Source: Pseudomonas sp. PSB18 | GTDB lineage: Bacteria; Pseudomonadota; Gammaproteobacteria; Pseudomonadales; Pseudomonadaceae | Direction: 5' to 3' | DNA: 64,000 nucleotides | Assembly (NCBI RefSeq): GCF_014596565.1 | Contig: NZ_NOIN01000006.1 | Location: 367,861 to 431,860 of the forward strand | Shown: piece after piece, positions 55,101 through 63,372 of the stretch | How positions within the stretch are numbered: the stretch's first letter is position 1 | Layout: each line of letters starts with the position of its first letter | Program-made: the position numbers and the translations under genes | The notes under the pieces: generated by a model | What the model was told of the DNA's origin: nothing | The model's database searches: none | What the model saw: only the letters and a program-made list of their open reading frames with translations

Positions 55101-56916
55101 CCATGACGAACCACAAAGCCCCATCGAGAACCACGGCATCATCGGTGACATGCGCAGTGCCGCGTTGGTCAACGACCGTGGCAGCGTCGATTTTTTCTGC
55201 TGGCCGGAATTCGACAGCCCGTCGATCTTCTGTTCATTGCTGGACACCCCGCAAGCGGGCATTTTCCAGATCTGCCCCGACCTGCCGGACGCCCGGCGCC
55301 AGCAGATTTACTTGCCCGATACCAACGTGCTGCAAACCCGCTGGCTGAGTGAAGGCGTGGTGGTGGAAATCACCGACCTGTTGCCCATCGGCGACACCGA
55401 GGATGACTTGCCGGTGCTGATGCGCAAAGTGCACATGGCGGTCGGCCACGCGACGTTTCGCATGCGCTGCGCGGTGCGCCATGACTATGCCCGGGCGACC
55501 ACCACCGCGCACCTGGAAGGCGCCCACGTGTGCTTCAAGGCCCAGGGGCAACCGAGCCTGCGCCTGCGTTCAGACCAGGCCATGACCTTGGACGGCAACG
55601 CGGCGGTGGCTGAATTCACTCTGCAGGAAGGCCAGAGCGCCGAGTTCCTGTTGGGGGACATCGACGACCCTCGGCTTCAGGACAATGTCAGCGCGATATG
55701 CCTGGAACGCACCTTGGCGTTCTGGCGCGGCTGGATCGGCCAGTCCAATTACCGCGGGCGCTGGCGGGAAACGGTCAACCGTTCCGCCCTCGCGCTGAAG
55801 CTGCTGACCTCGCGCAAACACGGCGCCATCCTGGCCGCTGCCACCTTCGGTCTGCCGGAAACACGCGGCGGCGAGCGCAACTGGGATTACCGCTACACCT
55901 GGATCCGCGACGCCTCGTTCACCGTCTACGCGTTCATGCGCCTGGGCTTCGTCGAAGAGGCCAACGCCTATATGCGCTGGATGCGTGGCCGGGTCAGCGA
56001 CTGCTGCGAACAGCCGGTCAAACTCAACATCCTGTATGGCCTCGACGGCAGGCAGGAATTGCCGGAAACCGAGCTGTCGCACCTGAGCGGCTTCGGCAAT
56101 GCGCAGCCGGTGCGCATCGGCAACCTGGCCTACGAACAAGTGCAACTGGACATCTACGGCGAGTTGATGGACGCGGTGTACCTGGTCAACAAATACGGCG
56201 AAGCCATTTCCCACCAAGGCTGGAAACACACCGTCAATGTGATCGACCAGGTGTGCGAAATCTGGCAGGACAAGGACGTAGGAATCTGGGAAATGCGCGG
56301 CGATAAACAGGATTTCCTGCATTCGCGTCTCATGTGCTGGGTGGCGGTCGACCGTGCCATCCGCCTCGCCGGCAAACGCTCCCTGCCCGCGCCGTTCAGC
56401 CGCTGGGACGAGACTCGCCAGGCCATCTACCAAGACATCTGGACCCGTTTCTGGAACGAGGAACGCCAGCATTTCGTCCAGCGCCTGGGCAGCACCGCCC
56501 TTGATGGCTCGATGCTGTTGATGCCGCTGGTGCGCTTTGTCAGCGCCCAGGACCCACGCTGGCTGTCCACCCTCGACGCCATCGAAAAGCATCTGGTGCG
56601 CGACGGCATGGTGTACCGCTACCGCAACGACGACGACCCCATCGACGGCCTCAGCGGCACCGAAGGTTCGTTCGTCGCCTGCTCGTTCTGGTACGTCGAA
56701 TGCCTGGCCCGCGCCGGCCGCGTGGAAAAAGCCCAACTGGAATTCGAACAGCTGCTGCGCTACGCCAACCCGCTGGGGCTATACGCCGAAGAGTTCGATG
56801 GCCATGGTTATCACCTCGGCAATACCCCGCAGGCCCTGAGTCATCTGGCGTTGATCAGCGCGGCGAGTTTCCTGGATCGCAAGTTGAGTGGGGAGAAGAA
56901 CAACTGGCAACCCTAG
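55093..56916 (+). CDS. Glycoside hydrolase family 15 protein (glucoamylase/trehalase-like)
   Basis: 607 residues. N-terminal beta-sandwich (SVDFFCWPEFDSPSIF), then the (alpha/alpha)6 barrel with ERNWDYRYTWIRDASFT, catalytic-type Glu in VGIWEMRG, and GLYAEEFDGHGYHLGNTPQALSHLAL near the C terminus, all typical of bacterial GH15. No signal peptide, so cytoplasmic. Substrate could be trehalose, maltose or another alpha-glucoside. Starts inside the 3' end of the SDR gene. Confidence 0.92.
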   Translation: MADHDEPQSPIENHGIIGDMRSAALVNDRGSVDFFCWPEFDSPSIFCSLLDTPQAGIFQICPDLPDARRQQIYLPDTNVLQTRWLSEGVVVEITDLLPIGDTEDDLPVLMRKVHMAVGHATFRMRCAVRHDYARATTTAHLEGAHVCFKAQGQPSLRLRSDQAMTLDGNAAVAEFTLQEGQSAEFLLGDIDDPRLQDNVSAICLERTLAFWRGWIGQSNYRGRWRETVNRSALALKLLTSRKHGAILAAATFGLPETRGGERNWDYRYTWIRDASFTVYAFMRLGFVEEANAYMRWMRGRVSDCCEQPVKLNILYGLDGRQELPETELSHLSGFGNAQPVRIGNLAYEQVQLDIYGELMDAVYLVNKYGEAISHQGWKHTVNVIDQVCEIWQDKDVGIWEMRGDKQDFLHSRLMCWVAVDRAIRLAGKRSLPAPFSRWDETRQAIYQDIWTRFWNEERQHFVQRLGSTALDGSMLLMPLVRFVSAQDPRWLSTLDAIEKHLVRDGMVYRYRNDDDPIDGLSGTEGSFVACSFWYVECLARAGRVEKAQLEFEQLLRYANPLGLYAEEFDGHGYHLGNTPQALSHLALISAASFLDRKLSGEKNNWQP

Positions 56917-56942
56917 TCTCTTGTCTTTCCTAAACCGCCCCC

Positions 56943-57071
56943 CTGTGGCGAGGGAGCTTGCTCCCGCTCGACTGCGCAGCGGTCGCAAAATCTTCCAGCC
57001 CCGTAAAAATCAGAATCTGACAAGGAGGGTCGCTTCGCAACCCAGCGGGAGCAAGCTCCCTCGCCACAAAA
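56943..57071. repeat. REP doublet of the GTGGCGAGGGAGCTTGCTCCC family
   Basis: Large inverted arms at both ends, with inner dyad CTCGACTGCGCAGCGGTCG-type sequence, fill most of the 288-base gap after the GH15 gene. Confidence 0.88.
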
Positions 57072-57204
57072 AGTGATGCGTCGGGCCGCTGGCTCGATGT
57101 CATCCAGTGCGCGAAAGTTGCCAGTCCCCCAAACCCCTCCTAAGATCGATGCTCTCACGGGTGCAGCGGAGCTGCCCGATAAAAACCCGACTCAAGGATC
57201 AGTC

Positions 57205-57582
57205 ATGACCTACGTGAAACGCACCATCGACACCCCGCCCCGTACCGGCCTGACCCGGGAAGACCTCTGGGAAGGCCAGGACAAGGGCTTGATCAAGTGC
57301 TGGGAAATCGGTCGCGACCGGGCAACGAAATTCCCCGAACTGGCGCAACGTTGCCGGGCCGGTGAGTTGCCGGTGCTGGGTTGGAAAGGCGGGGTCAGCC
57401 GCAGTCTGAAGAAAAACGAAAAGTTTGGCTGTCTAAAATACCTCGCCCAATGGCAAGGCTTGCGCGGTGAAGACCTGGACATCGACTTGTCCCAGGAACG
57501 CACGCTGACCTGCACCAGCACAAAGATGATCGTGACCTTCACCCCAGACCGGGCCAAATACGTGAATCAGGAACCCGCCTGA
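57205..57582 (+). CDS. Hypothetical protein
   Basis: 125 residues, basic, no signal peptide or membrane segment; contains KCWEIGRDRATKFPELAQRC and a Cys/Trp-rich core. AAGGA lies seven bases before the ATG at 57205. Function not recognised. It precedes a hydrolase gene by 28 bases on the same strand and may share its transcript. Confidence 0.72.
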   Translation: MTYVKRTIDTPPRTGLTREDLWEGQDKGLIKCWEIGRDRATKFPELAQRCRAGELPVLGWKGGVSRSLKKNEKFGCLKYLAQWQGLRGEDLDIDLSQERTLTCTSTKMIVTFTPDRAKYVNQEPA

Positions 57583-57610
57583 GCGCAACCGGGCGCAGCC
57601 GGAGGCCGAG

Positions 57611-58513
57611 ATGAACCAGGATCCCAAGATCAGTTTCGCGGTGACGCCGCTGTTGCGCATCGCCTACGAAGAACACGGTCCCGCCAACGGCGAGCCGATT
57701 ATCCTGCTGCACGGTTTTCCTTATGATCCCAGGGCCTTCGATGAAGTCGCACCAGTCCTGGCTCAGCGTGGCTACCGGGTCATCGTGCCCTACCTGCGCG
57801 GCTACGGCCCGACCCGATTCAACAACCCGGCGATCATGCGTTCCGGCCAGCAAGCCGCGCTGGCCCAGGACCTGTTGGACCTGATGCATGGACTCAACAT
57901 CCCCCAGGCAGCGCTATGCGGCTACGACTGGGGCGGCCGAGCGGCGTGCATCGTGGCGGCGCTGTGGCCCGAGCGCGTGCGCTGCCTGGTCACTGGCGAT
58001 GGCTACAACCTGCAGGACATTCCCCGGTCAACCCAGCCGCTGGACCCGCAGACGGAACATCGCTTGTGGTATCAGTATTATTTCCATACCGCCCGAGGCG
58101 TGGAAGGCCTCACGCAGAACCGGCGTGAGCTATGTGAGTGGCTCTGGCGTCTGTGGTCACCGACCTGGAAGCGCGGCGCGGAACTGTATCCACTCAGCGC
58201 GCCCTCTTTCGACAACCCGGACTTCGTCGACGTGGTGATCCATTCCTACCGCCATCGGTTCATGTACGCACCGGGGGATCCGACCCTTGAATGGATGGAA
58301 GAACAGCTCACGGCGCAACCGGACATCAGCGTGCCCAGCATTTCCCTGTGCGGGGCCGACGACGGGGTGGGGCCAGCCCCTGAACAGGATGAAGACGCCA
58401 GGCACTTCAGCGGTCCCTACGAGCGTCGAGTGCTGAGCGGCGTGGGTCACAACATTCCCCAGGAGGCCCCCGAGGCCACGCTCAAGGCCCTGCTGGATCT
58501 GCTTGAAGGCTGA
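57611..58513 (+). CDS. Alpha/beta hydrolase, epoxide hydrolase-like
   Basis: 300 residues: LLHGFPYDP oxyanion loop, nucleophile Asp106 in CGYDWGGRAA, cap domain rich in Trp (WLWRLWSPTWKRG), and catalytic His in SGVGHNIPQE. Asp nucleophile indicates the epoxide hydrolase/haloalkane dehalogenase branch. GGAGGCCGAG precedes the start. Its last 32 bases overlap the convergent GlxA-type regulator gene. Confidence 0.87.
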   Translation: MNQDPKISFAVTPLLRIAYEEHGPANGEPIILLHGFPYDPRAFDEVAPVLAQRGYRVIVPYLRGYGPTRFNNPAIMRSGQQAALAQDLLDLMHGLNIPQAALCGYDWGGRAACIVAALWPERVRCLVTGDGYNLQDIPRSTQPLDPQTEHRLWYQYYFHTARGVEGLTQNRRELCEWLWRLWSPTWKRGAELYPLSAPSFDNPDFVDVVIHSYRHRFMYAPGDPTLEWMEEQLTAQPDISVPSISLCGADDGVGPAPEQDEDARHFSGPYERRVLSGVGHNIPQEAPEATLKALLDLLEG

Positions 58514-59474
58514 CAGCGAAACGCTCGCGATACGCCTGGGGCGTCACCCCCATGGCCCGCAGGAAACTGCGACGCAGGGTTTCTTCACTGCCGAAGCCAC
58601 ATTGCACCGCCACCCGCTTGATCGGCACACCGGTGTCGGACAACAGGCGGCGGGCGGTTTCCACGCGAATCAATTCCACCGCCCGCGCCGGAGTCTGGCC
58701 GGTCTCGGCGCGGTAGTGACGGACAAAACTGCGTTCGCTCATGCCCGCCTGGGCAGCCAGGTTGGGCAGGCCCAGGTCCTGGGTGAGGTTCTCGGCGATC
58801 CAGGCGTGCAGTTCGTCGAAACGGCTGCCCTGATTCTGTAGCGACAAGGTCACGCTGAATTGCGATTGCCCGCCCGGCCGCTTGAGGAACACCACCAACT
58901 GCCGAGCGACCTCCAGGGCCACGGCGCGCCCCAGGTCGTCTTCCACCAGCGCCAGGGCCAGGTCGATGCCCGCCGTTACCCCGGCCGAGGTCCAGACCGG
59001 GCCATCGTTGATGAAAATCGGATTGGGCTCGACACGCAGTTGCGGATGCTGCTCGGCCAGTTGTTCGCAACGCGTCCAGTGCGTAACCACTCGACGCCCG
59101 TCCAGCCAACCGCTGGCAGCCAGCAGGAACGCCCCGGTGCACACCGAGGCCACCCGCCGCGAACGCTGGCCGTGATCTTTGACCCAGGCCACCAGCGTCG
59201 GATCCTTCGCCGCCTCGTACACGCCCCAGCCGCCGGCGATCAACAAGGTATCGCTGCCTTCGGTCGGTAGGGGCTCGGCCATCAGCGCCAAACCCGCCGA
59301 AGACACCACCGCACCACCTCCGGCGGCAATCACCGTGGGTGCGTATGGCAATGGCAGGCCTCGCTGGCGGGCCATATCGTTGGCCGAGGCAAACACCTGC
59401 AAAGGCCCGGTGACATCGAGCACTTGCACGTTGGCAAAAGCCAGTACATGAACGGTTTTCGGTGAATTGGGCAT
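58482..59474 (-). CDS. GlxA-family regulator: DJ-1/PfpI domain plus AraC helix-turn-helix
   Basis: 330 residues: N-terminal DJ-1/PfpI-like domain at about 8-190 with a retained Cys112 in SVCTGAFLLAASG, then AraC DNA-binding domain (RSFVRHYRAETGQTPARAVE, CGFGSEETLRRSFLRAMG). Divergent from isonitrile hydratase, which shares the PfpI fold, so it probably senses a related small molecule and controls that gene. The direct repeats and palindrome between them are likely operator parts. Confidence 0.9.
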   Translation of the reverse strand: MPNSPKTVHVLAFANVQVLDVTGPLQVFASANDMARQRGLPLPYAPTVIAAGGGAVVSSAGLALMAEPLPTEGSDTLLIAGGWGVYEAAKDPTLVAWVKDHGQRSRRVASVCTGAFLLAASGWLDGRRVVTHWTRCEQLAEQHPQLRVEPNPIFINDGPVWTSAGVTAGIDLALALVEDDLGRAVALEVARQLVVFLKRPGGQSQFSVTLSLQNQGSRFDELHAWIAENLTQDLGLPNLAAQAGMSERSFVRHYRAETGQTPARAVELIRVETARRLLSDTGVPIKRVAVQCGFGSEETLRRSFLRAMGVTPQAYRERFAVSLQADPAGP

Positions 59475-59475
59475 G

Positions 59476-59511
59476 TTGGCGTGATTCGTGGGCTTATTGG
59501 CGTATACGCCA
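59476..59511 (+). promoter_or_regulatory. Candidate GlxA-type operator upstream of inhA
   Basis: TTGGCGT occurs at 59476-59482 and 59497-59503, exactly 21 bases apart. The second copy is part of the perfect 14-base palindrome TGGCGTATACGCCA (59498-59511). Located between the divergent regulator and inhA. Confidence 0.55.
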
Positions 59512-59572
59512 GAGCCTACGGACCTAAAGTAGAACCGTCCACCCCCCGGGCATTATCTAAAGGAGAAGCGCC

Positions 59573-60262
59573 ATGACATTGCAGATCGGTTTGCTGTTAT
59601 TCCCGCAGGTCCAACAGTTGGACCTGACCGGCCCGTATGACGTACTGGCCTCGTTGCCAGACGTAAAGGTGCACCTGATCTGGAAAGACCTGACGCCAGT
59701 CACCTCCAGCACCGGACTGGTGTTGCTGCCCACCACCACGTTCGAAGACTGCCCGAAGCTGGACGTGATCTGCGTCCCCGGTGGCACTGGCGTTGGTCCG
59801 TTGATGGAAGACGAGCAGACGCTGGCGTTTATCAAGCGCCAGGCCAGCCAAGCGCAATACATCACGTCGGTGTGTACCGGGGCGCTGGTGCTCGGTGCGG
59901 CGGGCCTGCTGCAAGGAAAACGGGCCACCACCCATTGGGCCTACCACAGTTTGCTGTCGACCCTGGGCGCTACCCCGATCAAGGACCGTGTGGTGCGTGA
60001 CGGCAAATTGATCACCGGTGGCGGCATTACCGCCGGAATCGATTTTGCCTTGACCCTGGCGGCTGAACTGTTCGATCAGGACACCGCCGAACTGGTCCAG
60101 CTGCAACTCGAATACGCCCCGGCCCCGCCCTTCGACGCCGGCTGCCCGGACACCGCGCCGGCGCAAATTCTGGAGGAAGCCAAGCGGCGTGCGGCGGAGT
60201 CGTTCCGGGTGCGCTCGCAGATCACCGAGCGTGCGGCGGCGCGGTTGGAAATGCCTGCCTAG
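59573..60262 (+). CDS. inhA: Isonitrile hydratase, DJ-1/PfpI family
   Basis: Hydrates isonitriles to N-substituted formamides. 229 residues; the nucleophile elbow SVCTGALVLGAAG has Cys101, the same position as the catalytic Cys of P. putida InhA, followed by KRATTHWAYH. AAAGGAGAAGCGCC precedes the start. Divergent from a GlxA-type regulator. Substrate in this strain is unknown, but the family match is close. Confidence 0.88.
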   Translation: MTLQIGLLLFPQVQQLDLTGPYDVLASLPDVKVHLIWKDLTPVTSSTGLVLLPTTTFEDCPKLDVICVPGGTGVGPLMEDEQTLAFIKRQASQAQYITSVCTGALVLGAAGLLQGKRATTHWAYHSLLSTLGATPIKDRVVRDGKLITGGGITAGIDFALTLAAELFDQDTAELVQLQLEYAPAPPFDAGCPDTAPAQILEEAKRRAAESFRVRSQITERAAARLEMPA

Positions 60263-60354
60263 CGGTCTGTACGGTTAATTTGAGTACACAGATTAGCCAC
60301 ATGGGCCACTGGTGGTTTGCGGCGAGCGGATCGTTCGCTCGCCGCTCATTTCAC

Positions 60355-61092
60355 TCAGTACGGACTGGCCGTCGGCCGTACGACCAGTTCGCTGACGTCC
60401 ACATCCGCCGGTTGTTCGATGGCGTAGGCAATCGCCCTGGCTATGGCCTCGGCGGGTATGGCGATCCTGCGGAATACACGCATTTCGGCGCGTCCCCCCT
60501 CATCGGAAATGCTCTCGGCCAGTTCTGACTCGGTCACGCCGGGGGAAATCACCGTCACCCGCACATCACCACCGACCTCCTGACGCAACCCCTCGGAAAT
60601 GGCCCGCACGGCATACTTGGTGGCGCAATACACAGCGGCGGTGGGGCTGACGGCGTAGGCCCCAATGGACGCGATGTTGATGAACTGGCCGCTACGCTGA
60701 CGCTGCATCAATGGCAAGCCGGCCGCAATGCCATGAAGCACCCCGCGGATGTTGACGTCGATCATCCGATCCCACTCGTCGACTTTCAGCGCTTCGAGCT
60801 TGGAGAGCGGCATGACACCGGCGTTGTTGATGATCACATCCACCTTGCCGAAACGCTCGACGGCGAAGTCGACCAGGCTCTGGACATCGTCGCGATGGGT
60901 CACGTCTACGGCTTTGCAGACAGCCTGCCGGCCATCGGCTTCGAGCTCCTGGACCAGTGTTTGCAGACGATCGACGCGCCGGGCGCCAAGTACCACGCGG
61001 GCACCGCGGGCGGCCAGCAGACGTGCTGCGGCTTCGCCAATCCCGCTGCTGGCACCGGTAATCACGACAACTTTGTTTTGGATACTGGACAT
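60355..61092 (-). CDS. SDR-family oxidoreductase
   Basis: 245 residues: TGASSGIGEAAARLL, NNAGVMPLS, catalytic Ser in ASIGAYAVS, YCATKYAV with Tyr and Lys, and a short C terminus. GAGGAAACC stands before ATG at 61092. Divergent from an AraC-type regulator. The substrate is unknown; such pairs often respond to aldehydes or aromatic compounds. Confidence 0.9.
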   Translation of the reverse strand: MSSIQNKVVVITGASSGIGEAAARLLAARGARVVLGARRVDRLQTLVQELEADGRQAVCKAVDVTHRDDVQSLVDFAVERFGKVDVIINNAGVMPLSKLEALKVDEWDRMIDVNIRGVLHGIAAGLPLMQRQRSGQFINIASIGAYAVSPTAAVYCATKYAVRAISEGLRQEVGGDVRVTVISPGVTESELAESISDEGGRAEMRVFRRIAIPAEAIARAIAYAIEQPADVDVSELVVRPTASPY

Positions 61093-61181
61093 AATGGTTT
61101 CCTCATCTGGATGTGCCCGCCCCTGGTGGGAGCGTTTTGACAAGTCCAGAGTAGGGAGGCAGTCGATGGCAGGGTTAGCTG

Positions 61182-61208
61182 GATCCTCCTGTGCACTTGC
61201 ACGATCCT
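61182..61208 (+). promoter_or_regulatory. Direct repeat, candidate AraC-type operator
   Basis: GATCCT at 61182-61187 and 61203-61208 are exactly 21 bases apart; between them lies GTGCACTTGCAC. The region separates the divergent SDR and AraC-type genes. Confidence 0.42.
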
Positions 61209-61294
61209 GTAGCAACAGAACCGGCTATGGCTGCCGGTCGCGTAATCGGCTTTACTAGCGCGATCTATTCATTTGGCCAGGGAGATTGCTTGGC

Positions 61295-62242
61295 ATGTCG
61301 GTATCCACGTCCATACAGATTGCGCCAGACAACAGCATCAACCAGCGCCGCGCCGAACTGGCGGCGCTGATGAAACGTTTTGCGCCAGAGAATGGAGTAT
61401 TCCCCACCGCCATCGGCACCTTGCACCTGATTCGCAGCGACCAGCCAACCGATGCCTTGCATGTTGTGCACAAGCCTGGCCTGTGCGTGATCATCGAGGG
61501 AAGCAAGGAGGTACGGCTGGCAGATGAGTGCTACGTCTATGATCCACTCAATTACCTGGTGGTCTCGGTCACCCTGCCAGTGGCCGGACAGGTCATCGAA
61601 GCCAGCCCCGAGCGACCTTACTTGTGCATTCGCCTGGACATCGACCCGGCACAAATCTGCCGCTTGATCGCAGACACCAGCCCTATCGGTGTACCGGCTC
61701 AACGAACCGGGCGTGGATTGTTCCTGGACCGCATTGATGCGCCGCTGCTCGACGCGGTGTTGCGCCTGCTGCGATTACTGGAGAGTCCAGACGACATAGC
61801 CACCTTGGCTCCTCTGGCCCAGCAGGAAATTTTCTACCGTCTGCTGCGAGGCGCCCAAGGCCAGCGCTTGCATGAGATCGCCATCCCGGACACCCAGGCC
61901 CATCGCATCAGCCGCGCCATCGAGTGGCTCAATACTCATTACACCGAGCCGCTGAGCATCGACAGCCTCGCACAAATGATCAACCTCAGTCCTTCGGCAT
62001 TGCATCACCGCTTCAAGGCCGTGACCGCCATGAGCCCACTGCAATACCAGAAGCAGCTGCGTCTGCAAGAAGCCCGACGGCTGCTGTTGGCGGAAAACAG
62101 CGACGTTTCGTCAATCGGCTACAAGATGGGGTATGAAAGCCCTTCGCAGTTCAGCCGTGAGTACAGTCGACTCTTCGGCGCCTCGCCCAGCAAGGATATC
62201 GCTCGCCTGCGTGCCCAAGCCTTGCAGACCGACAGCGCCTGA
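61295..62242 (+). CDS. AraC-family transcriptional regulator
   Basis: 315 residues: AraC_N sensing domain (VVHKPGLCVIIEGSKEVRL, CIRLDIDP) and C-terminal helix-turn-helix pair (LSPSALHHRFKAVTAMSPLQYQKQLRL, MGYESPSQFSREYSRLFG). ATG at 61295 is chosen with GGGAG upstream; a TTG three codons earlier is too close to that site. Probably controls the divergent SDR gene. Confidence 0.92.
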   Translation: MSVSTSIQIAPDNSINQRRAELAALMKRFAPENGVFPTAIGTLHLIRSDQPTDALHVVHKPGLCVIIEGSKEVRLADECYVYDPLNYLVVSVTLPVAGQVIEASPERPYLCIRLDIDPAQICRLIADTSPIGVPAQRTGRGLFLDRIDAPLLDAVLRLLRLLESPDDIATLAPLAQQEIFYRLLRGAQGQRLHEIAIPDTQAHRISRAIEWLNTHYTEPLSIDSLAQMINLSPSALHHRFKAVTAMSPLQYQKQLRLQEARRLLLAENSDVSSIGYKMGYESPSQFSREYSRLFGASPSKDIARLRAQALQTDSA

Positions 62243-62294
62243 CCTCCAATCCGCGCAAGTTCCGACGCAGGGTCGGCGCACGTTTTCCCAGACG

Positions 62295-62405
62295 AAAAAA
62301 AACCCGCCGAAGCGGGTTTTTTGAGGACCAATTTGACTCCCTGTCTGGCATTCCATGCCTGGTCCCATCATCCGTGATCCCGAGCACTCCCTGTACCCAG
62401 TGGAT
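62295..62405 (-). ncRNA. rsmX: RsmX-like small RNA, copy 1
   Basis: Minus-strand RNA of about 110 bases, ends approximate. Six GGA motifs, one in the loop of GGCATGGAATGCC and one in GACAGGGAGTC, and a 3' terminator (AACCCGC-CGAA-GCGGGTT plus T run). GGA in hairpin loops is the mark of RsmA/CsrA-sequestering RNAs. A second copy lies 213 bases upstream with the same layout. A TAATCT -10 candidate is at 62412-62417. Confidence 0.78.
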
Positions 62406-62461
62406 GGACATAGATTAAGCCCATGGCTGCCTTGGAAAAAGACGAGAATGCAGCACCGATG

Positions 62462-62481
62462 TGTAAGCCTTTCGCCATACA
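62462..62481 (-). promoter_or_regulatory. Candidate GacA upstream activating site, sRNA copy 1
   Basis: Minus-strand TGTATGGCGAAAGGCTTACA. The CTTACA half matches the GacA box consensus TGTAAG-N6-CTTACA; the other half is diverged. A matching element stands at the same distance from copy 2. Confidence 0.6.
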
Positions 62482-62507
62482 GGGCCCACAGGACCTTTTT
62501 ACAGGCG

Positions 62508-62620
62508 AAAAAAAACCCGCCGAAGCGGGTTTTTCCAAGACCATTACGACTCCCTGTCGATAGCCATCCTTGCAAGGTCGATCGTCCCTGATCCTGAGCA
62601 CTCCCTGTGCTTCAGTGGAT
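62508..62620 (-). ncRNA. rsmX: RsmX-like small RNA, copy 2
   Basis: Second, upstream copy. Six GGA motifs, including the hairpin CGAC-AGGGA-GTCG and CAGGGAGTG near the 5' end; the terminator is the same CCCGC-CGAA-GCGGG hairpin. -10 candidate TATTCT at 62627-62632. The two RNAs agree at the GGA sites, hairpins and terminator but differ elsewhere, indicating an older duplication under selection. Confidence 0.78.
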
Positions 62621-62676
62621 GAGTACAGAATACGCGTCGGATCCAAAGCGCAATAGTCGACATAACTACCATCGCG

Positions 62677-62696
62677 TGTAAGACATTCGCTATACC
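62677..62696 (-). promoter_or_regulatory. Candidate GacA upstream activating site, sRNA copy 2
   Basis: Minus-strand GGTATAGCGAATGTCTTACA, 215 bases from the equivalent element of copy 1; half-site CTTACA intact. Confidence 0.6.
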
Positions 62697-62757
62697 ACCT
62701 TTCCGAAAACCCTTAGCACCCTCAGGTGAGCCCATCAAGCCGCCGATGGATAACAGC

Positions 62758-63216
62758 TCAAGATCTGTTCAGGAACTCTTCGATATTGGCCATCTGCTCA
62801 TCCCAGCCGCGACTGTCCATGCGGAAAGCCTTGAGGCGGCGTGCTTCGGGAATACCGTCAAACCCCGACTCCACCACCTTGAGCAGAGTGCCTCCGTCGA
62901 TGTCCTCCAATTCGAATTGCACCCGCGTCTCGGGCTCCTGAGAGTAGTCCACCTGGGGTTCGATGGCGTAGGGATGCCAGCGAAACGAGAACACCCGCTC
63001 AGGCTCGACCCGCTCCACCGCTACGTCCCAGGTCAGATGCTCATAACCGGGATAAGTGATCTGCCCCTGGGTCCGTTCACCGGCCACAAAGCGCTTGCCC
63101 TCCAGGGCCACGCCAAACCATTGGCCAAAGGCTTCGGCATTGGCCAGGGCACGCCAGACCTGGGAACGCGGCGCCTTGAGCAGGATCTTTCTTTCGATAC
63201 GATCGGATAAATGCAT
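62758..63216 (-). CDS. SRPBCC (AHSA1/START-like) domain protein
   Basis: 152 residues with the AHSA1-type pattern RKILLKAPRSQVWRALANAEAFGQWFG, FRWHPYA and ESGFDGIPEARR. Such proteins bind hydrophobic ligands or act as polyketide-cyclase-like folds; function is unknown here. CAGGAGGTGACCC precedes the ATG, a very strong ribosome site. Confidence 0.9.
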   Translation of the reverse strand: MHLSDRIERKILLKAPRSQVWRALANAEAFGQWFGVALEGKRFVAGERTQGQITYPGYEHLTWDVAVERVEPERVFSFRWHPYAIEPQVDYSQEPETRVQFELEDIDGGTLLKVVESGFDGIPEARRLKAFRMDSRGWDEQMANIEEFLNRS

Positions 63217-63372
63217 GGGTCACCTCCTGTGTTCAACAGTAGGCTTGTAAGACCACAAGGCCAACCGGAAAGTTGTATCAGACCGTTGTTTGACGATGGG
63301 CCAAGGACTAAAACCTAAAACAGCGAGGTACACTTCTCCGGCATTTTTACCCCCTTCAAGGAGAGATCGACC

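Noticed and set aside
62295..62591. Short reading frames on both strands of the sRNA region
   Set aside because: They share the terminator hairpins of the RNAs (the translated KNPPKRVF and KPASAGFF are read from the stem), lack ribosome sites and differ between copies.
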